This document shows positions 1 to 10,470 of a DNA stretch of 64,000 nucleotides, in pieces. Numbering within the stretch: position 1 is the stretch's first letter; the number at the start of each line of letters is the position of its first letter. The notes under the pieces were generated by a model. That model ran no database searches. It was not told where the DNA came from and saw nothing but the letters and a program-made list of their open reading frames with translations. The position numbers and the translations under genes were made by a program. The DNA comes from Bacteroidetes bacterium 41-46 (GTDB lineage: Bacteria; Bacteroidota; Bacteroidia; Bacteroidales; UBA932), in contig MKTA01000032.1 of assembly GCA_001897515.1 (NCBI GenBank), forward strand, positions 62,001 through 126,000. The letters are read 5' to 3'.

Positions 1-2573
1 TTCAAAACTTTAGATACAAAAGGAAAACTTCTTGAAGCTCTTAAATTACACTCAATTACCTTGATGTCATTCTCCTTTGCCAGGAATTGAATATTGAATG
101 GACCGGAAATCTCAAGCTCCTGAGCTATTTTGCGTGCTATTCTCTTAATTCTTCTGGCTGTCTCAACATATAGCTTTTGAGGCGGAAACTGTATAGTAGC
201 ATCGCCTGAGTGCACTCCTGCAAATTCTATATGTTCTGATATTGCATATGCTTTTACCTCCCCATTCTGAGCAACTGCATCAAATTCAATCTCTTTTGCA
301 TTTTGTATGAACTCAGAGACCACAACAGGATGCTTCTTTGAGACATTGGCTGCAAGCTTAAGAAACTCTTCAAGCTCAGAATCGTTTGAGCACACATTCA
401 TAGCCGCACCTGAGAGAACATATGAGGGTCTAACCAAAACCGGATATCCTACCTGTGAAACAAACTCATGTACATCCTCTAATGTTGAAAGCTCTTTCCA
501 TCTTGGTTGATCAATCTGTAATCTGTCTAACATTGATGAAAACTTGTGCCTGTCCTCTGCATTGTCAATACTTTTGGCTGATGTGCCAAGAATTTTTACA
601 TCGCTTTTATCAAGTCTGAGGGCAAGATTGTTTGGAATTTGTCCTCCAACCGATACAATTACTCCTCCGGGGTTCTCCAGTTCGTAAATATCCATAACCC
701 TCTCATAGGTAAGCTCATCAAAATAGAGCCTGTCGCACATGTCATAATCTGTAGAGACAGTTTCCGGGTTGTAGTTTATCATCACACCCCTCCATCCCTG
801 TTTCCTTATTGTATCAAGTGCGTTAACGCTGCACCAGTCAAATTCTACAGAGCTGCCAATTCTGTATGCTCCAGAGCCAAGTACAATAATTGATTTTCTG
901 TCTCCAAGGTATTTAACATCATTATGTGTTCCGTTGTATGTCAGATAAAGGTAGTTGGTAACTGCAGGAAACTCTGCAGCAAGAGTGTCAATCTGTTTTA
1001 CAACGGGTACTATTCCCATCTCTTTTCTCAGAGCTCTTACTTTTGCAGATGCGTCATCCACATCAATTATATCCTTATAAAGCAATCTTCCTATCTGGAA
1101 ATCCGAAAATCCCTGTTGTTTTGCCAGTTTTAGCAAATCTGAAGAGAGGGATTCTATATCGTTAAATTCTGCCAATTCAACAGATGTCTTGTGGATATTA
1201 TACAATTTGTCAAGAAACCATCTGTCAATTTTTGTAAGTTCATGGATCTCGTCAACTGTGTAACCCTTTTTAAATGCTTTAGAGATTACAAAAATCCTAT
1301 TGTCAGTAGGCTCCCTCAAGGATTTATCAATATCAGGAACTGTTATCTCTCTGTTGGCCACAAAACCGTGTGCACCTTGTCCAATCATCCTTAAACCTTT
1401 TTGGATAGCCTCCTCAAAGGTTCGGCCTATTGCCATTACCTCGCCTACACTCTTCATGCTTGAGCCTATCTCTCTGGACACACCCTGAAACTTTGAGAGA
1501 TCCCATCTTGGAATTTTGCAGACAATATAGTCCAGAGCGGGTTCAAAGAATGCTGGTGTACTCTTTGTTACAGAATTTTTCAGATCAAACAGGCCATATC
1601 CCAAACCCAATTTGGCTGCAACAAAGGCAAGTGGATAGCCTGTTGCTTTTGATGCCAATGCAGAGGACCTGCTAAGTCTTGCATTTACTTCAATAACTCT
1701 GTAATCTTCAGAAAGTGGATCAAATGCATACTGTACATTGCACTCCCCAACAATTCCAATATGTCTGACAATTTTTATTGCGAGTTCTCTTAGAAGATGA
1801 TACTCGCTGTTAGTAAGGGTTTGTGACGGGGCTACCACTATACTCTCTCCTGTATGAATTCCCAGCGGGTCAAAGTTCTCCATATTGCATACAGTAATGC
1901 AATTGTCAAATCTGTCTCTTACCACTTCGTACTCAATCTCCTTCCATCCTTTAAGGGACTTTTCAACTAAAACCTGAGGAGAGTAGGAGAATGCCTTTTC
2001 ACATAGTGAGTCAAGTTCATCTTCATCATTGCAAAAGCCACTTCCAAGTCCACCAAGTGCGTATGCTGCTCTTATTATAACCGGATAGCCCAGCTCCTCA
2101 GCCGCCTTTCTTGCACTTTCCTTATCCTCAACAGCTTTACTTTTAATGGTTTTGACGTCAATCTGATCAAGCTTTTTCACAAAAAGCTCTCTGTCTTCAG
2201 TGTCCATTATTGCCTGTACTGGTGTACCAAGCACTTTTAGATTGTATCTCTCCAGAATTCCGCTCCTGTAAAGCTCCACTCCGCAATTTAAAGCAGTTTG
2301 CCCTCCAAATGCAAGCAGTATCCCCTGAGGTCTCTCCTTTTTAATCACCTCCTCTACAAAATGAGGTGTAACAGGCAGGAAGTAAATTTTATCTGCAACA
2401 CCTTCAGAGGTCTGAACAGTTGCAATATTTGGATTAATGAGAATTGTCTCAATGCCCTCCTCCCTAAGTGCTTTAAGAGCCTGTGAACCTGAATAGTCAA
2501 ACTCTCCGGCTTCACCTATCTTGAGAGCTCCGGATCCAAGTATAAGTGCCTTTTTTATAGTGGTGTCAATCAT
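1..2573 (-). CDS. carB: Carbamoyl-phosphate synthase large subunit, 3' part cut by window edge
   Basis: Reverse-strand reading frame open from ATG at 2573 to the window edge (absent from the ORF track because it is truncated); [36 protein letters not shown]..., [46 protein letters not shown]; directly downstream of carA. Confidence 0.95.
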   Translation of the reverse strand, partial: MIDTTIKKALILGSGALKIGEAGEFDYSGSQALKALREEGIETILINPNIATVQTSEGVADKIYFLPVTPHFVEEVIKKERPQGILLAFGGQTALNCGVELYRSGILERYNLKVLGTPVQAIMDTEDRELFVKKLDQIDVKTIKSKAVEDKESARKAAEELGYPVIIRAAYALGGLGSGFCNDEDELDSLCEKAFSYSPQVLVEKSLKGWKEIEYEVVRDRFDNCITVCNMENFDPLGIHTGESIVVAPSQTLTNSEYHLLRELAIKIVRHIGIVGECNVQYAFDPLSEDYRVIEVNARLSRSSALASKATGYPLAFVAAKLGLGYGLFDLKNSVTKSTPAFFEPALDYIVCKIPRWDLSKFQGVSREIGSSMKSVGEVMAIGRTFEEAIQKGLRMIGQGAHGFVANREITVPDIDKSLREPTDNRIFVISKAFKKGYTVDEIHELTKIDRWFLDKLYNIHKTSVELAEFNDIESLSSDLLKLAKQQGFSDFQIGRLLYKDIIDVDDASAKVRALRKEMGIVPVVKQIDTLAAEFPAVTNYLYLTYNGTHNDVKYLGDRKSIIVLGSGAYRIGSSVEFDWCSVNALDTIRKQGWRGVMINYNPETVSTDYDMCDRLYFDELTYERVMDIYELENPGGVIVSVGGQIPNNLALRLDKSDVKILGTSAKSIDNAEDRHKFSSMLDRLQIDQPRWKELSTLEDVHEFVSQVGYPVLVRPSYVLSGAAMNVCSNDSELEEFLKLAANVSKKHPVVVSEFIQNAKEIEFDAVAQNGEVKAYAISEHIEFAGVHSGDATIQFPPQKLYVETARRIKRIARKIAQELEISGPFNIQFLAKENDIKVIECNLRASRSFPFVSKVL

Positions 2574-2574
2574 T

Positions 2575-3651
2575 CTAAAGAAGTTTTATAAAATCATCAA
2601 AAAGGAATTCTGTATCAGTAGGTCCGCTTGAGGCCTCCGGATGAAACTGGCATGAGAAGAATGGTTTGTATTTATGCTTAATTCCCTCGTTAGTTCCATC
2701 ATTCATATTAACAAAGAGAGGTTCCCAATCCTTTCCCAGCGTTGCGTCATTTACTGCGTAGCCGTGATTCTGAGACGTAATGAAGCATCTGTTGGTCCCG
2801 GCCATTCTTACGGGCTGATTATGGCTTCTGTGGCCATATTTCAATTTGAAAACAGATGCTCCTGCTGCTTTTGAGAGAAGCTGATTTCCCATACATATAC
2901 CAAATATTGGTTTGTCATTATTTAATGCACTTTTTATGTTTTCCACAGCCTCGTCGCAAAAGTTAGGGTCTCCGGGTCCATTTGAGATAAAAAGTCCATC
3001 GTAATCAATTTTGGAGAAGTCATAATTCCATGGGACTCTGATTACTTCAACACCTCTGCTGATAAAGCATCTTATAATGTTATGTTTAACACCACAGTCC
3101 ACCAGCAGAACCCTCTTTTTCCCCTCAGCTGTACCATATCTTAGTACCTCTTTACAGCTGACTATATCCACTTGGTTATATCTGTTCGGATCCTCAATTT
3201 TTTCTAATTTCGCCCCGGAGGGAACGATTTTACCAAGCATGGATCCCTTCTCTCTCAATATTTTGGTGAGTTCCCTTGTATCAACACCAAAAATTCCGGG
3301 CACTTTGCTCTCCTTAAGCCATTCATCAAGGCTTTTTGAGGCATTCCAGTGGCTGTAATTAAATGAATAATCAGAAATAATCAATCCTCTGACATGAATT
3401 TTTTCTGACTCATAAAATGATGAAAGACTATTTGTTACAGAATCTGCAGGCACTCCGTAATTCCCAACCAGGGGGAAGGTTACACAGAGTATCTGACCAG
3501 AATAGGAGGGGTCTGTGAGACTCTCCGGATAACCCACCATAGCAGTAGAAAAAACGACCTCACCATCAATGGCTTGGTCGTTTCCAAATGAGTAACCGGA
3601 AAACTCTGTTCCATCCTCAAGAACGAGTGTTGCGGGTTTGTATTTGTGCAT
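2575..3651 (-). CDS. carA: Carbamoyl-phosphate synthase small subunit (glutaminase)
   Basis: 358 aa; [65 protein letters not shown]. Confidence 0.95.
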   Translation of the reverse strand: MHKYKPATLVLEDGTEFSGYSFGNDQAIDGEVVFSTAMVGYPESLTDPSYSGQILCVTFPLVGNYGVPADSVTNSLSSFYESEKIHVRGLIISDYSFNYSHWNASKSLDEWLKESKVPGIFGVDTRELTKILREKGSMLGKIVPSGAKLEKIEDPNRYNQVDIVSCKEVLRYGTAEGKKRVLLVDCGVKHNIIRCFISRGVEVIRVPWNYDFSKIDYDGLFISNGPGDPNFCDEAVENIKSALNNDKPIFGICMGNQLLSKAAGASVFKLKYGHRSHNQPVRMAGTNRCFITSQNHGYAVNDATLGKDWEPLFVNMNDGTNEGIKHKYKPFFSCQFHPEASSGPTDTEFLFDDFIKLL

Positions 3652-3685
3652 CTCTTTTTCTAAAAAATCTTTTAATAAATTCCTG

Positions 3686-3693
3686 CAAAGTTA
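3686..3693 (-). promoter_or_regulatory. Putative Bacteroidota -7 element (TAACTTTG) upstream of carA
   Basis: Matches TAnnTTTG on the minus strand, 35 nt upstream of the carA start. Confidence 0.45.
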
Positions 3694-3724
3694 TGTATTA
3701 ATATTCAAAAAATACCATATACAA

Positions 3725-5332
3725 TTACATTGCTCTGGCAAAAACAGACCACAACTGAGCTTTAAGATCTTTCCAGCGTTGCATCGTTGAAAGTGCATAA
3801 TCGTGAGTACGCCTGGTTAGAAGCTGTTTTGCCTCATCACTCTTTCCTGCCTTAATTAACTCAGTGGCCTCAAATTCGTCAGATGGGGCGGTCCTGAACA
3901 TATCATCTTCAAATCTTGCAATTTCCGGCTCAAGAATCCCCCTTGTTTTATCCCAGTTGATTGTAGCGATTCTGTTAGTCTCCCTGTAAGCCCATATCGC
4001 AGCATCTTCACGGTATCTGTGCTGACCGCAAACATAAAATGAGCTTGGTAGAGATATTGTACCAGAGTATATTGGAATTCTTGGACTCTGCGCAGGATTG
4101 TCAAAAGAGAAGTATGCAACTCCTCCAACCTCATCCGGCAGCCAATCTCTTAGTTGAATAATATGTGAATAGGAACACTGAATAACAGCAATTCCTCTTA
4201 CTCTTTCCGTAACACCTGGTTTTACAGAGTTCAAAAGAGCTCTCATCTCATTACTCATGAAATTTGATACTGGCTTTATAGTATCTTTGTATTCGTTTCC
4301 TTTTGAATCTCTTCTGGTTATCTCCGCAACTAAATTTTTTGTCTGATCCCACTCTGTCCCCTCATATGTCTCCCTATAGAAAGACATCACATCTCTAACT
4401 GAAATCTTTTTATCAGGTTTTACAGAGAAAGGTAACTCCTCTGCATCATATTTCAAGTTAAGTGATGGCGCTACTGAGTTAAGAACGAAGTACTCTCTTA
4501 TTGAGAATGGCTTTCTTCCGTTATTGATTTTCCAAAATTTAAACTCCTCTTTTCCATCCCATAAGCCCAGCTTTTTACATCTCTCTTTAATATCATTGCT
4601 ATACATGAAAAAATCCGGGTCATTAAAGTTTACATTGGATATTCTGGGAATATTTGCAGATATACCTACGTGGTCATCCGGAATTCTTTGAGCAACCCAT
4701 ATGGCAGATGGCTTGCCGGGACCTGATCCGAATATCTCCAGTTGCCACACCTCTTTTTTATCTGCTATAGTAAGGCACTCTCCAGAATCTCCGTAACCGT
4801 ATGTTTCAGCAAGTTTGCCAATTAGCTTAATTGCATCTCTGGCTGTGCTACATCTTTGTAATGCAATTCTCTGCAACTCCTCAATCAAAAAAAGCCCACT
4901 TTTGTTTACCAAAAGATCCCTCCCGGTAATTGTGGTCTCTCCCATAGCAAGTTGCTTCTCGTTCATGCAGGGGTAAGCAGTATTAAGGTAGGCATAGGTC
5001 TCCTCAACAGCCGGTATCCGACCCTTCTCAACTACATTTCTTGTATCCCAAGGCTCTTCGTTATGGAGGACTCCCCAAAAAACAGGCTCACTCTCTCCCG
5101 GTTTAAATTTTTTCCTGGCAGTCATCTCCACCCAGGTACGGTAGTTGGAGTCACAAGTATGAGCAGTCATTACAGAGCCGTCTGTGCTTGCCTTTTTTCC
5201 TACCATTATGGAGGTGCAACTCTCAGAAAAATTTTCATCATCAGGATCAACCGGGATCCATTGAGTCTGTGCAGATGAGACTAACGTAAAAAATAGCCCC
5301 AGCAACAAAAGGGAAATTCTCTTCATATTCAT
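3725..5332 (-). CDS. C69-family dipeptidase (PepD-like), secreted
   Basis: 535 aa; signal peptide MNMKRISLLLLGLFFTLVSSAQ; CTSIMVGKKASTDGSVMTAHTCDSNYRTW typical of peptidase family C69/U34. Confidence 0.85.
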   Translation of the reverse strand: MNMKRISLLLLGLFFTLVSSAQTQWIPVDPDDENFSESCTSIMVGKKASTDGSVMTAHTCDSNYRTWVEMTARKKFKPGESEPVFWGVLHNEEPWDTRNVVEKGRIPAVEETYAYLNTAYPCMNEKQLAMGETTITGRDLLVNKSGLFLIEELQRIALQRCSTARDAIKLIGKLAETYGYGDSGECLTIADKKEVWQLEIFGSGPGKPSAIWVAQRIPDDHVGISANIPRISNVNFNDPDFFMYSNDIKERCKKLGLWDGKEEFKFWKINNGRKPFSIREYFVLNSVAPSLNLKYDAEELPFSVKPDKKISVRDVMSFYRETYEGTEWDQTKNLVAEITRRDSKGNEYKDTIKPVSNFMSNEMRALLNSVKPGVTERVRGIAVIQCSYSHIIQLRDWLPDEVGGVAYFSFDNPAQSPRIPIYSGTISLPSSFYVCGQHRYREDAAIWAYRETNRIATINWDKTRGILEPEIARFEDDMFRTAPSDEFEATELIKAGKSDEAKQLLTRRTHDYALSTMQRWKDLKAQLWSVFARAM

Positions 5333-5358
5333 AGTTCTGGTGTTAATTGTTGTATATG

Positions 5359-5366
5359 CAAAAATA
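5359..5366 (-). promoter_or_regulatory. Putative -7 element (TATTTTTG) for the C69 peptidase gene
   Basis: TAnnTTTG on the minus strand in the divergent intergenic region. Confidence 0.4.
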
Positions 5367-5398
5367 ACATTATCTTTACCAAATCCAACACCATTACT

Positions 5399-6742
5399 AT
5401 GTTTAGATTATTTCTGGCATTCTTAACAGTGCTAATCTCCTTTGTATCTTCTGCAGAGGACAGGCGTGTATTTGTAATACCCGTAAAAGGGGAGATATCA
5501 AAGGCAACTGAGCGTACTCTTAGCAAAGGTCTTAAACAGGCAACAGAGAGGGAGGCTGATTTTGTTATTATACATTTAAACACTTATGGAGGTGCAGTAG
5601 CTTCCGCAGACAGTATGAGGAGTGCTTTGCTTAAATTTGGGAAACCAGTAGCAGCCTTCATTGATAATCAAGCAGTCTCAGCAGGAGCGCTGATTAGCAT
5701 TGCGTGCGACTCTATATATATGACAACCGGTAGCACAATTGGGGCAGCAACTGTTGTAAATCAGTCAGGAGAACCTATGCCGGACAAATACCAATCTTTT
5801 ATGAGGGCGATGATGAGATCTACTGCTCAGGCAAATGGCCGTGATCCATTAATTGCAGAGGCAATGGTTGATCCATCTATAGTTGTTCCCGGAATTGCCG
5901 ACGATAGTCTAAAGGTTCTTAGTTTTACAATGGAGGAGGCCATTGCCAACGGTTATTGTGAAGGGTCAGCTTCAACTATTTACGGGGTTGCAACTATGCT
6001 CGTAAATGGAGAGAATTATACTGTTGAAGAGATGAAGATTTCGTCACTTGACAAGCTGATCTCTTTTCTTCTTTCGCCCATGCTGCAGGGACTTTTACTA
6101 ATGGCAATCATAGGTGGTCTCTATTTTGAACTCCAGAGTCCGGGAATCGGATTTCCTTCTGCAGCAGCCGTAATTGCCGCTCTACTCTATTTTGCCCCTC
6201 TCTACCTTGAGGGACTTGCCGAAAATTGGGAGATAATCCTGTTTATTGTCGGTGTTTTGTTAATCCTTGCAGAGATATTTGTAATACCAGGATTTGGAAT
6301 AGCCGGTATCTCAGGAATATTGGCTACTGTTGTCTCTCTGGTATTTGCAATGATTGACAATAATCTCTTCTATTTTGATGGGAGAGTTGATTTTATCGTG
6401 ATTATTAAACCTTTGTCTATTGTTCTGTTATCTGGATTCTCCTCCCTCGTACTGTCAATTTGGCTCGCTGGAAGATTGTATCCCGGCAAGAGCTTTTCGT
6501 ATCTCTCGCTTAAAACAAGTCTTGAGTCTAATACAGGATTCGTAGGAGTTGAAGACAAACTTCAAACATTAATTGGTAAGAGGGCAATAGCGACAAGCAG
6601 CCTGAGGCCATCCGGAAAAGTTGAAATAGATGGGAGATGGTATGAAGCTACTCTTGAATATGGAATGGCAGATAAAGGTGATGAATTAGTTGTTACTAAA
6701 GCCGAGGGCGGAAGAGTTTATTGCGAACGTCTTCCTCAATGA
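5399..6742 (+). CDS. NfeD-family membrane-bound serine protease (ClpP-like domain + TM + NfeD OB domain)
   Basis: 447 aa; VIIHLNTYGGAVASADSMRSALLKFGKPVAAFIDNQAVSAGALISIACDSIYM; C-terminal LIGKRAIATSSLRPSGKVEIDGRWYEA. Confidence 0.9.
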   Translation: MFRLFLAFLTVLISFVSSAEDRRVFVIPVKGEISKATERTLSKGLKQATEREADFVIIHLNTYGGAVASADSMRSALLKFGKPVAAFIDNQAVSAGALISIACDSIYMTTGSTIGAATVVNQSGEPMPDKYQSFMRAMMRSTAQANGRDPLIAEAMVDPSIVVPGIADDSLKVLSFTMEEAIANGYCEGSASTIYGVATMLVNGENYTVEEMKISSLDKLISFLLSPMLQGLLLMAIIGGLYFELQSPGIGFPSAAAVIAALLYFAPLYLEGLAENWEIILFIVGVLLILAEIFVIPGFGIAGISGILATVVSLVFAMIDNNLFYFDGRVDFIVIIKPLSIVLLSGFSSLVLSIWLAGRLYPGKSFSYLSLKTSLESNTGFVGVEDKLQTLIGKRAIATSSLRPSGKVEIDGRWYEATLEYGMADKGDELVVTKAEGGRVYCERLPQ

Positions 6743-8030
6743 GTTCAAGTAGCTTGTCAATAGCCTCATTTTCAGGAACTGCTCTGTAAACAGCAGTTTT
6801 TCCTCTGTAAATACTAACTCGGTTTTTACCTTCACCGACATAGCCATAGTCTGCGTCAGCCATTTCGCCGGGTCCGTTAACGACGCAACCCATTACAGCA
6901 ATGTTGTACCCCTTGAGATGAGCTGTCCTTCTTTTAACCTCCTCAAAAACCGGCTCAAGATTGAAAAGAGTTCTTCCGCAACCGGGACATGCGATATACT
7001 CCGGTTTAGAAAAGACTCTTCTGCTTGCCTGAAGCAGATCATCCCTGAATACAGAGACCTTTTCCACATCGGCAGGAGCTCCATTTATTGAGACTTCAAA
7101 TATTACATCGTCAATAATTTTGTCAAGCAGCAGAGGACCAAGATCACAACTCGCTTTAAGAATAAAATTATCCCAGCAATCTTCGTTGTAGGATGCCTTT
7201 ATTACTCTATCTCTTTGTTCTCCAGTATTTGATCTCTTCTCTTTAAGATAATTGGCAATAAACCTGGCTACCGGGATCTCATTTTCAGGATCCTCTGTAA
7301 GAGAAACTCTCAGAGTGTCTCCAATGCCTTGACTAAGCAGTGCTGCAAGGCCAACGGATGATTTAACGCGTCCGGACTGTCCGTTCCCAGCCTCAGTTAC
7401 CCCTAGATGAAGAGGATAAAATATACCTCTTTGCTTAAATTCATTATAAAGTAATCTGTACGCCTCAGTCATTACCAAAGTATTGCTGGCCTTAAGTGAG
7501 ATGACTATTTGGTCAAAATCAAACTCCTCAGCCATTTTAATCCACTCTAAAGCAGATTGCATCATACCCACAGGGGAGTCTCCGTACTTGTCTATTATTC
7601 TCTCTCCTAAAGATCCGTGGTTTACTCCTATTCTCAAAGCAACGCCTCTTCTTTTACATACCGTAATTAATTCATGGAATTTTATTCTTGCCGTTTCAAA
7701 GTCCCTGGCAAAATTTCCAGGGTTTATCCTGACCTTATCAACAACTTCTGCTGCAGCAATAGCCACATCAGCTGTAAAATGGACATCTGCTGAGAGTGGG
7801 GTAGTAATTCCATTATCCATAAGACGCCTTTTAATCACTCTCAGTGCCTCTACCTCTTTCATTCCTTGCGAGGTTAGTCTAATTAGCTGTGCACCAGCTT
7901 TTGACAGACGAAGACATTGATTGTAAGAAGAGTCAATATCCTGGGTTGAAGTATTGCACATTGTCTGTACAACAATTGGTGAAGCTCCTCCAATATGAAG
8001 ATCTCCTATTTTAACAACTATATGTCTCAT
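6696..8030 (-). CDS. ispG: 4-hydroxy-3-methylbut-2-en-1-yl diphosphate synthase (IspG/GcpE), intermediate length
   Basis: 444 aa; GGASPIVVQTMCNTSTQD, LRIGVNHGSL, LHLGVTEAGNG, IGDTLRVSLTEDPE, IACPGCGRTLFNLE, VMGCVVNGPGE. Confidence 0.95.
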   Translation of the reverse strand: MRHIVVKIGDLHIGGASPIVVQTMCNTSTQDIDSSYNQCLRLSKAGAQLIRLTSQGMKEVEALRVIKRRLMDNGITTPLSADVHFTADVAIAAAEVVDKVRINPGNFARDFETARIKFHELITVCKRRGVALRIGVNHGSLGERIIDKYGDSPVGMMQSALEWIKMAEEFDFDQIVISLKASNTLVMTEAYRLLYNEFKQRGIFYPLHLGVTEAGNGQSGRVKSSVGLAALLSQGIGDTLRVSLTEDPENEIPVARFIANYLKEKRSNTGEQRDRVIKASYNEDCWDNFILKASCDLGPLLLDKIIDDVIFEVSINGAPADVEKVSVFRDDLLQASRRVFSKPEYIACPGCGRTLFNLEPVFEEVKRRTAHLKGYNIAVMGCVVNGPGEMADADYGYVGEGKNRVSIYRGKTAVYRAVPENEAIDKLLELIEEDVRNKLFRPRL

Positions 8031-8656
8031 TTTGATTTGATATGAAAGAAGAGCGAAGCACTTAATATCAAGTGATTTGGATAAGAGTATTGTGGTCTTG
8101 TAACTCCGCCTTTTCTTGGATCATTCAGATAAGTTAAAGAATAATTGTAATTTGCCTCCAGATGTAGCTCAAAAGGTTTTAATACAAATGCAAGGCCTCC
8201 CCCTCCGATTATTCCGAATTCAAGCCTGTTGTCTCCATCTTCATATGGCAGGCAATTTGGCTCTATTCGTTTGCCTCTGTATCCTCCATATGCTCCAAGA
8301 TTCAGAAGTAGTCTCATTTTCCAAAAATCAATGTGGAATTGAGATACCAGAGGAACTCTATACATTTGAGAGACCAGCCTCTCGCCACCCACTTCGTAGC
8401 CGGTCTCCATCAGAGACAAACCTGTCTGAAGTCCAAAATAGGGTGAGGAGCCCCAGATATCATGATAGTAGGTATATAGCAGAGAGAAATTTTTAAAAGT
8501 CTTTACAGATCTGTGTTCAAGTGGAGGATCAAAATAGACCCCTGAAATGTTATAACCGTAACTTACCCCTGCCATGTGTAATTTATTCTGGGCCTGAATC
8601 TCTCCAGATAATACCAGAGAAAATATTGTTATAACTGATATTATTACTTTTTTCAT
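8027..8656 (-). CDS. Small outer-membrane beta-barrel protein (porin family)
   Basis: 209 aa; signal peptide; alternating amphipathic beta strands; overlaps ispG start by 4 nt. Confidence 0.6.
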   Translation of the reverse strand: MKKVIISVITIFSLVLSGEIQAQNKLHMAGVSYGYNISGVYFDPPLEHRSVKTFKNFSLLYTYYHDIWGSSPYFGLQTGLSLMETGYEVGGERLVSQMYRVPLVSQFHIDFWKMRLLLNLGAYGGYRGKRIEPNCLPYEDGDNRLEFGIIGGGGLAFVLKPFELHLEANYNYSLTYLNDPRKGGVTRPQYSYPNHLILSASLFFHIKSK

Positions 8657-10467
8657 CTGAAAATTTCTTTTAGATCAATACCCTGAGACAACTCCATACC
8701 CTCTTTAAGATCAAAGATCTCAGTGCCGGAAGGAAGTTTGTATAGCCTAACCATCTCAGGTTGTCGTCTCTCTTTCAGTAGCCCTGAATCAAGGATTCCG
8801 TTTCCATTTGTGTCTTTGAATACCCTTATAGAGTATTTCCCGGGTTCAAGGTATGGAAAATCAAGGATTGCGTCAGATGTTATTCTGTATGATCTGAATA
8901 CCTTATCACGAGCCTGATTAATTAGTTCAACCACATAGGAACCACCATCAGATCCCTTAATTTCAAGATCTATTCTCCCAAGTTTATCGCTTTTTGGAAG
9001 CATAATCTTAATTGCTGTTGAATCATTGTAATTGCCTGAGATATCGGTAAAAGCTCTGCTATCAACAGATAAGATGTAGTCATAACCCTGCTGTAGTCTG
9101 TTTTCAGGCAATACAGTATATCGTCTCAACTCCAGAGTATCAGCCTTTAGTTTAAACTTTTCAGAAGCCTCTTGTCCTTTTGGAGTAAGCGAAATGAGTT
9201 TTATGCTGTCAATTAATATTGACTCAATGGGTGCCGGAAATTCAAGTTTGAAACCCTCTTTTTCAACTAAGGCCGGATTGGCGTCAAGTTTTATCTCTAA
9301 AATATTTGGTCTGCTATCTTTTTTACGCTCTTTTTCACGTTGCTCTTGTTGCCTTGATTTTCTTGGGATCAGAAACCTGAAATTTTCTCTTGTCATTACA
9401 AGATTTTCCAAAGAATCTGTTTTAAGATACTTAATTGAAAAATTTAATGTATCCGGAACTCTTTTAGTGTCTCCCTTAATCCAAATGGTAAGACTATCTC
9501 TTGTGATATTGAATTTCTTGATAATCTGATTAGAGTCTATCTCATTAAAACCTAAAGAATCAATTACAGCATTGTGGGCATTAAATTTTATGTAACACTC
9601 TCTTTCTGACAGTCTTTCATACTCTTTGACAAATTGTCTTGAAGCCTCTTCTCTAAATAGATAGAGTCTGAAATCGCTCTTTCTGGCAAGAGATGCAGTT
9701 GTATCTTTTGGATCTACATAAGCAAGTTCCGCCATCCCTCTCTTCATTATCTTAGAGGGTGTAAACAGAGTGTCTAAAAATGCGAGTTTTTCATTTTCTG
9801 GATTATAAATATTATTTCCGTTTTCATCTGAAAAGGCTATGACTCTATATGGCACAGGTTTTAAATTTGTAATAACAAAATGGCCCCATTTATCACTTTT
9901 AGAAATTGCTGATGGCAATTGGTTATAAAGGGAAGAGTCAGAATGATTTTCGTAAAAGGCAAGAGTTATACCAGGAAGGGGTAGCAGAGTGGCCGCATCA
10001 ACAATATCTGCTGTAGAGATTAATGAATCAATACTATCTCCGGTTGAGAATACATATCTGTACGGATAGAATGCATTACCTTCGTTATTGTCAACAATTG
10101 AATTATTAAAAGAGACAGAGTATGTTGTATTGTGATTGAGAGAGTCTCTGAATTGGACAATCACGCTCTTTCCACGAACCTTTGCTTCAACTCTTCTTGC
10201 CTGAGGAGGAGATACAACAATATTTTTTTCAGCCTCTTTCAAGACTATAAATTCGTTGAATTTCAACTCAATTTTCTCTCCCTTTAATGGAAAGAAGACC
10301 CTGTTTGAATCAGGGGTGACTTTGACCAGAACAGGTGCCAGAGTATCTTTCACACCACCGGAGGGTGGTGCAGTTGTATTTGCACAGGATTGAAACAGAT
10401 TAATTAAACCAATGGAAATTAAAATGATAATTAAAGTATATGTTTGTCTAAATTGGTTCATAAGCAT
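8653..10467 (-). CDS. Ig-like (SbsA-type) domain lipoprotein, conserved Bacteroidota family
   Basis: 604 aa; lipobox NLFQSC; SGGVKDTLAPVLVKVTPDSNRVFFPLKGEKIELKFNEFIVL. Confidence 0.7.
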   Translation of the reverse strand: MLMNQFRQTYTLIIILISIGLINLFQSCANTTAPPSGGVKDTLAPVLVKVTPDSNRVFFPLKGEKIELKFNEFIVLKEAEKNIVVSPPQARRVEAKVRGKSVIVQFRDSLNHNTTYSVSFNNSIVDNNEGNAFYPYRYVFSTGDSIDSLISTADIVDAATLLPLPGITLAFYENHSDSSLYNQLPSAISKSDKWGHFVITNLKPVPYRVIAFSDENGNNIYNPENEKLAFLDTLFTPSKIMKRGMAELAYVDPKDTTASLARKSDFRLYLFREEASRQFVKEYERLSERECYIKFNAHNAVIDSLGFNEIDSNQIIKKFNITRDSLTIWIKGDTKRVPDTLNFSIKYLKTDSLENLVMTRENFRFLIPRKSRQQEQREKERKKDSRPNILEIKLDANPALVEKEGFKLEFPAPIESILIDSIKLISLTPKGQEASEKFKLKADTLELRRYTVLPENRLQQGYDYILSVDSRAFTDISGNYNDSTAIKIMLPKSDKLGRIDLEIKGSDGGSYVVELINQARDKVFRSYRITSDAILDFPYLEPGKYSIRVFKDTNGNGILDSGLLKERRQPEMVRLYKLPSGTEIFDLKEGMELSQGIDLKEIFR

Positions 10468-10470
10468 CAG

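Noticed and set aside
307-2486. Cluster of short + strand ORFs (60-84 aa)
   Set aside because: All antisense to carB, which is truncated by the window edge and so missing from the ORF track
7483-7920. 145-aa + strand ORF
   Set aside because: Antisense to ispG, whose sequence is clearly the coding one
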